A stretch of 64,000 nt of DNA, from positions 13,025,001 through 13,089,000 of the forward strand of contig OX387204.1 in assembly GCA_947561715.1 (NCBI GenBank). The letters run 5' to 3'. Positions 58,103 through 64,000 of this stretch are shown one piece after another. Source of the DNA: Ascidia mentula. Lineage: Eukaryota > Chordata > Ascidiacea > Phlebobranchia > Ascidiidae. The position numbers and the translations under genes were made by a program. The notes under the pieces are model-generated. The model was not told where the DNA came from, made no database searches, and saw nothing but the letters and a program-made list of their open reading frames with translations. The stretch's first letter is position 1; every line of letters begins with the position of its first letter.

Positions 58103-58318
58103 AGCAATAAAACGTTTTTACTTCATGAAATCTACCTAACCAGCAGCACTTCTTTCACGTGACACAAGTTAACCATCAATTCAAATTTAAATGTTACTAG
58201 AACAACTTTGTGTTCACGCTTCTGGTTTTAGAAAACATGTTTCGCTTTTTATTAAAGCATCTTCAGTTCTTATTCAAATAGAACCAGAACAAAGTTGTTC
58301 TAGTAACATTTAAAATTG
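58103..58318 (-). repeat. Dispersed repeat, copy B, with inverted tail
   Basis: 58103-58270 matches copy A at 9446-9612. It is followed at 58271-58318 by an inverted copy of its own middle (AACAAAGTTGTTCTAGTAAC), so the 3' part can fold back. The AATAAA at 58105-58110, the likely polyadenylation signal of the kinase gene (65 bp after its stop), falls in the first bases of this repeat. Confidence 0.75.
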
Positions 58319-58658
58319 TGTAATTTGACTTCGTTTTATAGTTTTATGTGTTGATACATGTATGCATTCGTGTAATAAAATTTGCAATTTGGTGACATTC
58401 GTGACCAATCAAAATTCATTGAAGTTATTGTTTTTTTATTTAATGTACACCTCCTGTAAAGTGTATGTTAACCTGCAGTTAATTGATGGACTTTTTTAAA
58501 ATATCCGAAAACAGTAGTTAAATATATGTGTATATACAGTCTCTTTTATTCAATACATATTGAATACATTCTTATGTACGCGTGCACAAAAACATATGTA
58601 ACATTCTGATGTGCCAGCATTATGTTTTAGAATATGCGTTAGACGAGCCAGTAAAACC
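58319..58658. other. Gene-free interval
   Basis: AT-rich flank between the dispersed repeat and the gypsy LTR. I see nothing in it. Confidence 0.5.
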
Positions 58659-58810
58659 TGTGGCGTGCTTGCTCTTTATTCGTAGTCAATCGAATGATGC
58701 GAACATGGCGTGACACATGAAACGTGAGAGAATCGCACGAAAAAGGCAACACGTACTGAAACTAACGCAACCCGCGACGGTACATCTTTACAACATATTA
58801 TGTCGCTACA
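58659..58810 (-). repeat. 3' LTR of gypsy element
   Basis: 152 bp, TG...CA bounded. It matches 62528-62679 with about nine substitutions and no indels. Confidence 0.93.
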
Positions 58811-61746
58811 TTACTCCCCTCAGAAGCGGGTTTTGCACTTTTTGGAGGTCGGCCTCTTTTTTTAGGCTTTGGTGTAAGAACTGGCTGTGTTGCATCAATA
58901 AAGGCCGGCTTAAGCCGATCAATGGAGACTGTTTGCCGAGTTCCAGAAATATCTAACACAAAATATTTGTCGTTGCGCGTTACAACATGAAAAGGTCCCT
59001 GATATGGTGAATTTAAAGGAGGACGGTATCCGTCTTTCCGAACAAACACATACTCGCAAGTAAAAAGCAAATCAGGAACAAAAGTACGGACATCGGTACA
59101 GGTAGATCACGGGAAACGCAACTGCGAAGCGTTTTAAGAAATTGCGAGGGTTCAACGGCAGTGGTGGTGTGCGGAATGCAATCACCCGGTACAGCGATCG
59201 GTTCGCCATATACCAGCTCAGCGCTGGAGGATTGAAGATCATCTTTCGGCATGGCCCTGATTCCCAGCAACACCCATGGCACCTCATCTATCCAATTTGA
59301 AGAGTTGAGTCCGGCCATTAAGGAACTTTTTAAGTGTCGGTGAAAACGTTCCACAAGACCATTTGCCTGAGGGCGGAAAGCTGTTGTGCAGTTGCGCTTA
59401 ATACCAATAACGTTGGTAACAGTCGCCCACAGATGCGATGTAAATTGCGAACCTCTATCGGAGGTAACTTGAGATGGAACGCCAAATCGGGCTATCCAAT
59501 GGTGAATAAGAGCACGTGCGCAAGTTTCTGTGGTAGCATCGGGCATAGGTATAGCCTCAGGCCACCTAGTAAACCGATCAACGATTGTGAATAAGTATTT
59601 GTTACCTTGGCATTGTGGATGAGGCCCAACAAAGTCAACGTCGATGTGTTGAAAACGGCTTGCAGCTGTAGGATAATGCTTTAATGGTGCACGCGTGTGT
59701 CTGCCAATTTTTGCCTTCTGGCAAGCATTGCACTGTTGAGTCCATGTGCGAACTTGCTTATTCATGCCATGCCAGACAAATTTACTTGATACCAGCTTCT
59801 GTGTGGTTCGAACAGAAGGATGCGCCAACCCGCGAATCACGTCAAATGCACGACGTTGCCATGGTTGTGGAATGATTGGTCGAGGGGAACCGGTTGACAT
59901 GTCACATAAGAGCGTTAAACCGGGTTCAAACTTTATGTCTTGAAGCTTTAACTTGGTAAGCGCTGTACGGTATGCTTGTACTTCTTGGCTTTGTTGAGCA
60001 GCAGCGAGGGCGTTGTAATCAAGGTCAATATGTGCTTGGTCTGCAGAGGCAATGTACGACCGGGACAATGCATCTGCAACAACATTTTGTTTTCCCTCGA
60101 TGTGTCGAACATCCGTTGTAAATTCGGATATAGCAGTTAAATGGCGTTGCTGTCGAGCAGAAAGAGGTTCTGACTGCTTCTTCAGAGCGAATGTTAAAGG
60201 CTTGTGATCAGTGTACGCGGTGAACGTTCGACCTTCAAGAAAATAGCGAAAGTGGCGAACAAAAAGGTGCAACGCCAAGAGTTCACGATCAAAAGTGCTG
60301 TACTTTGTTTCTGCGGGTCGCAGATGCTTGCTAAAGAAAGCCAACGGCTTCCAAAATCCATTGATTTGCTGCTCCAATACCGCGCCAATAGCTTTATCCG
60401 ACGCATCGATGGTTAATGCCGTTGGAGCCCGTGGTTGCGGATGGCACAAAATGGTTGCACGTTGCAGAGCCATTTTTGCGTTTTCAAAGGAGGCATTTAA
60501 TTCAGGTGTCCACTGCAGCTGTAAATTTTTACCAGAAAATTGTTTATAGATTGGGGACATGATTTTAGCAGCTGCAGGAATGAAGCGATGATAAAAATTA
60601 AACATACCAGCAAACTCTTGTAGGCCCTTAATCGTAGCTGGGGGCGGAAAACGTTGAATGGCTAAAAAGTCAGGAAGTGGCTGAGCACCGTTGCAATCAA
60701 TTCGATGTCCCAGAAAATCAATTTGCGTTTTTCCGAAAACGCATTTATTCACGTTACGGACAAGGCCATTGTCTGCAAGTCGTTGAAATAGTTGTTTGAG
60801 ATGTGTGCGGTGAACCTTTAACGACTCGCAACCAGTATATCATCTAGGTAAACAAAGGTAAAATCCAATGATTGACAAACAGAATCCATAAGTCTTTGAA
60901 AAGCTTGAGCAGCGTTCTTTAATCCAAAAGGCATGCGAAGGAACTCAAATAAACCAAAGGGGGTGATGACGGCTGTCTTTGGAATGTCGGTTTTAGCAAC
61001 TGGCACCTGGTGGTATCCGCGCACCAAATCAAATTTTGAAAACACTTTTGCTCCATCAAGCCGAGAACTAAAGTCCTGAATGTGCGGTATATTGTAACGG
61101 TCCGGTATTGTGGCAGCATTCAGACGGCGATAATCGCCACACGGTCGCCAATCACCGGAGGATTTCGGCACCATATGTAATGGTGATGCCCATGGACTGG
61201 AAGATCTGCGAATAATGCCCAGTTGCAACATTTTAGAAAACTCGCGTTTTGCTATTTGCAATTTTTCTGGCGACAAGCGTCGTGCTTTTACGTGAACTGG
61301 TGGACCGTCAGTTGGAATATAGTGTTCTACCTGATGTTTTGGCGCTGCTGCGGAGAAATTGGGAGTAGTCATGGAAGGAAACTGCGTTAGCAATTGTGCG
61401 TAAATGTTGTTACTTGTCGAAAGTGCGTTGAGTTGCATTGGTGAGTGATTGGTACAATGAAGTGGTGCACTCGCAAAGGAACGAGCGTTTAACAAGCATT
61501 TGTGCCTCAGGTCGACAAGCAAGGAATTTGCGCGCAGGAAATCTGCTCCGAGAAGCGGCCTGGGCACGTGGGCTAAAACAAACTTCCAAGAAAACTTGCC
61601 GGCTACTAAATCGAGCGAAATTGTTTTTGTTCCAAATGTTTTAATGGCGCTCCCATTAGCGGCTATAAGCTTGAAGTCGTTGCATTGACGCAAGCGTTCC
61701 CTACTGGAAGCCGGCTAAACGCTAACTTCTGCTCCAGTGTCGACCA
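58811..61746 (-). pseudogene. pol: gypsy pol (protease, RT, RNase H, integrase), broken
   Basis: In order on the minus strand: the protease motif VDTGAEVSV near 61730-61745, followed at once by an in-frame TAG (61715-61717); reverse transcriptase in 60818-61693 with [14 protein letters not shown] and the YLDD active site; a frameshift near 60820; RNase H in the next open stretch (59013-60752) with TIDASD and YTDHKPL; an integrase zinc finger (H-x-H...CNACQ) and catalytic core with VDFVGP, TSDRGSQF and NGLVERF (the D, D, E residues); then another frameshift near 59090 before the C-terminal tail (58811-59070, Lys/Arg/Pro-rich). Catalytic residues survive, so decay is moderate. Confidence 0.88.
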
Positions 61747-61902
61747 AAAATTGTTGTTGTGAATTACTGTCCCATAGAAAAAACAAAATCTTGTGAACGC
61801 CAGCCGCTGCTGCAGTTAACAACGGCCGGCCTTTAAGTTTTCCTGATAAGCACAAGGTTGCTGGCATTTAAGGGCACGGTCACCAAAGCGTTGGTGATAA
61901 AA

Positions 61903-62485
61903 TCAGAAACCGTTCTTACGGGATTGCTGCGCAGGTCTTGCTGAAGGCATCTCACGCTTGCGGACTTTTGAAACGAAAAATTGCTCGCTGTTTCTTGCCT
62001 TCCAAAGTACGTCGGCACTTTGTGCTAATTGCCTTGGTTCGACCAACGTCTCTTTTGTCAACACGAGCCGAATTTCTTCTGGCAAGGTTCGAAGAAAAAT
62101 GTAGTGAAACAAAAAACATGGCTTATGACCGGCCATCAGGGACAACATTTCATCCATGAGCTGCGATGGTGATCGGTCTCCAAGCTCGGTAATGTTAAGC
62201 AATCGTGCAGCTCTTTCATACTCCGTAAGTCCAAATGTTCTAAGCAAGCGTTCCTTGATTGCGGCGTATTTGTTCTGCTCAGGCGGACTTTCAAGTAGAT
62301 CCAAAAGACGGCTTGCTGTTAGTTGGTCCAATGCTGACATCACATAATTATACTGCAGTATACCGCGTTCTATCGCAAGATATTTTGCGTAGCGCAAATT
62401 GTGCTTCGGTTTGTTGAAACCACACTCGGGGTTGTTCAGTCCAGAACGTGGATAGTTTCAAAGAAACTTCTTCTTGATCCTGCAT
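61903..62485 (-). pseudogene. gag: gypsy gag, broken
   Basis: The ATG is at 62485. A frameshift near 62350 separates the first 45 or so codons from the rest (open to 61903). The core motif (SPSQLMDEMLSL, FLRTLPEEIRLVL) is that of CsRn1/Mag-type Gag. The frame ends in TGA at 61903-61905, just where the first residue of the C-terminal zinc-binding motif is expected; the downstream YHQRFG...C..PC part of that motif is still readable in frame after the stop. This suggests a nonsense mutation within the motif. Confidence 0.8.
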
Positions 62486-62527
62486 TGTCCAAGAAATATC
62501 GTTTCTTGACGCTCGGGGTCACCAAAA

Positions 62528-62679
62528 TGTGGCGTGCTTGCTGTTTATTCGTAGTCAATCGAATGTTGCGAACATGGCGTGACACATGACACGTGAGAGA
62601 AACGCAAGAAAAAGGTAACAAGCACTGAAACTAACGGAACCCGCGACGGTACATCTTTACAACATATTATGTCGCTACA
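62528..62679 (-). repeat. 5' LTR of gypsy element
   Basis: 152 bp, TG...CA bounded. The tRNA-Trp-type primer site follows 3 nt inside the element. Confidence 0.93.
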
Positions 62680-62905
62680 AGACCAAATTTGGTGTTATTT
62701 GATAGAATGAAGGCAAAAGAATATTTCTTTTAAAGGATTTCAACGGCAAGCGTCATTGCTTAGAGTTACGCCATTATACGCATATGATATTCATTACCGA
62801 TTATGAATATGTTTTTGTTTTTTTTAATTTATAACCCGCGTTCAAAGTTTTGTTAACTGGCGATTTTTTTTGTCAACTAACATCCCTCTGGTGATTGGAC
62901 AGCGG

Positions 62906-63313
62906 GCAGCGGGAAAGACAAGTTAAAAAATATATTACTGCCAATTTTATTATTGTTGTTTTTTGGCTGGCGAGTGCAAGGGCCCGTTTGTTTTTCGTTG
63001 CATGTTGAGTCGGACAAATCTACTAATGCAGACATGTGTACCACTCAAGTATTGAAACAGGTAATCTTCTTGTTTTTTTGCGTTGTACCCTTATCGTTGC
63101 TTTTGTCACTCACAACATTGAAAAGTTAGTAATTTGCGCGGATTATTATAATGTTTTTAGTAGGTTAATATGCATTATCTGATGTTTTTTTGTGAAAAAT
63201 GCAAATTTACGGAAAGTGTGTGGAGGATATAATATTTGTTCCGATCTTGGTCACTCGTAAAATAATGATTGTCAACATAGCGATAGCACATACACACTAC
63301 ACGTAACCCAGAT
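62906..63313 (+). pseudogene. Second copy of kinase promoter and first exon
   Basis: About 400 bp matches 53648-54032 (upstream region, first exon, donor and start of intron 1). The 27-bp first exon is at 63034-63060 with ATG, nine open codons and an intact GTAATC donor. Two of the nine codons differ (Pro to Thr, Glu to Lys). Similarity stops near 63313, and no second exon is seen up to the end of the window, although in the first copy exon 2 follows within 363 bp. It is either the start of a tandem paralogue with a longer intron or a solitary duplicated fragment. Confidence 0.75.
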
Positions 63314-64000
63314 TGGAAAGTTTGCAAACTGCGCGGAGGATTTTTTTCTGTCGGTGGTGATTGCGCGGATTGTGCGCGGACTAGCGATTTTTCTGCGCGG
63401 ATTGTAGTAGATTTTTTTGTTGTTTAGTGGACTGTGCCTTTAGTAACAAGCCTATTTTCCCTTTGGCAAAAAATATTGGAATAATGTATTTTTAAGAACC
63501 GATTCATAATACTTTAATGTTATTAGCGTTTACTTAAATAAAATTGCACTTTTCACAGACGATTATATACGCTTTTTAAGCGGCTGTCAGTTACAATGGC
63601 TTGGCGTAGTTGGCACGGGTGGCGAAAGCTAGTTGGAGGGTTGCGAGTTGAAATCCCGTGCTCACAACTTTTTTTCTCCAGGAACTTATTAATGTTTTAT
63701 TGGTGTTCTTCTTTCTGGCACGGAGCTACAACGCATATAACCTAACAAAACCATTTGCCACAAACAACTGTGAAGCAAAAAAAAGTGTTTCAAAACGTTT
63801 TAACTTTATTTACACTTCATTTGTAACTTGCCAGTTGCCATCACGAAAATTTATGCAAGAAAGGGAAAGTTTGGTTCCTAATTTTTTTGTCGTGTATCCA
63901 CTTTAGAAGCAGCGCCATGCCTATGTTTACTCCGACGATCTTTCGATACGGGGATGAGTGCCATCCCATGTTTCTTGCTGCCTTTAACATAAAGTTTGGC
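63314..64000. other. Gene-free interval at window end
   Basis: It has a short local repeat of TGCGCGGATT-like units at about 63328-63405 and a tRNA-like stretch at 63597-63665. No exon is supported; if the copied kinase exon 1 belongs to a real gene, this is its intron 1. Confidence 0.4.
63597..63665 (+). repeat. tRNA-like (SINE head) sequence
   Basis: An A-box-like TGGCGTAGTTGG and a B-box-like GAGTTGAAATCCC are spaced about as in a tRNA, but acceptor-stem pairing is poor. A tRNA-derived repeat is more likely than a working tRNA gene. Confidence 0.35.

Larger units (their letters stand above)
58659..62679 (-). mobile_element. Ty3/gypsy LTR retrotransposon, decayed, tRNA-Trp-primed type
   Basis: The minus-strand element has 152-bp LTRs at 62528-62679 (5') and 58659-58810 (3'). 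They begin TGTGGCG, end GCTACA and differ at about nine positions (about 94% identity). Flanking pentamers are AAACC and AGACC. Next to the 5' LTR, TGGTGACCCCGA matches the 3' end of tRNA-Trp, the primer used by the CsRn1 clade. GAGGGGAGTAA before the 3' LTR is the polypurine tract. Gag, protease, reverse transcriptase, RNase H and integrase are in the usual gypsy order. Stops and frameshifts mean this copy cannot make its own polyprotein. Confidence 0.93.

Noticed and set aside
58798..59070. Separate DNA-binding-like gene with a PKKRGRPPKS motif
   Set aside because: It is the C-terminal tail of the gypsy integrase in a shifted frame; it lies between the integrase core and the 3' LTR.
63597..63665. 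Functional tRNA gene
   Set aside because: A- and B-box-like strings are present, but stems do not pair well and no clear anticodon loop is seen.
1..64000. CRISPR arrays, bacterial operons or prophage
   Set aside because: Spliced animal genes, polyA signals and eukaryotic transposons fill the window; no array of regularly spaced short repeats was seen.

Overview
The window is nuclear DNA from an animal. It is AT-rich, and its genes are split by many short GT-AG introns (commonly 60 to 400 bp). The genes are metazoan families: a USP47-type deubiquitinase, a ZnT5-type zinc transporter, an SLC16-like transporter, an LRRC74-like leucine-rich-repeat/EF-hand protein, a GBP/atlastin-like repeat protein and a RIPK-like kinase. 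Compact genes, small introns and dense small transposons suggest an invertebrate deuterostome, perhaps a tunicate, but that is inference and no single feature fixes the species. All exon models below were built by hand from splice sites and reading-frame phase. They have no transcript support.

Layout: 1-4.5 kb (+) is the 3' part of a gene made of nine exon pairs that repeat a helical GBP/atlastin-like module. 4.8-5.4 kb (-) is a small unrecognised two-exon membrane protein. 5.4-7.7 kb holds transposon debris. 7.6-9.9 kb (-) is a coiled-coil gene. 12.4-15.9 kb (-) is an LRRC74-like gene. 16.7-17.1 kb (+) is a small membrane-protein frame with one in-frame stop. 17.65-19.4 kb (+) is a secreted protein of 11 LDL-receptor class A modules. 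20.6-24.4 kb (-) is an SLC16-like transporter. 24.4-28.8 kb has no gene I can support. 28.8-46.2 kb (-) is a complete USP47 orthologue in 34 exons, and every junction is phase-consistent (1,734 aa). 46.5-48.7 kb (-) is an intronless SLC30A5 (ZnT5). 48.8-53.5 kb is packed with non-autonomous DNA transposons, several with exact target-site duplications. 53.8-58.0 kb (+) is a RIPK-like kinase with a RHIM-like C-terminal motif. 58.66-62.68 kb (-) is a decayed Ty3/gypsy element with 152-bp LTRs and a primer-binding site matching tRNA-Trp. 62.9-63.3 kb is a second copy of the kinase promoter and first exon.

Functional themes: GBP-like GTPase modules and a RHIM-type kinase are both typical of animal cell-autonomous immunity and cell-death signalling, though nothing here shows that they act together. 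SLC30A5 and USP47 lie head-to-tail about 300 bp apart and may be co-transcribed. The strongest leads for novelty are the exon-pair repeat array at the left end, the RHIM-like kinase with its duplicated promoter and first exon, the eight-cysteine LDLa modules, and the interrupted membrane-protein frame near 16.7 kb.
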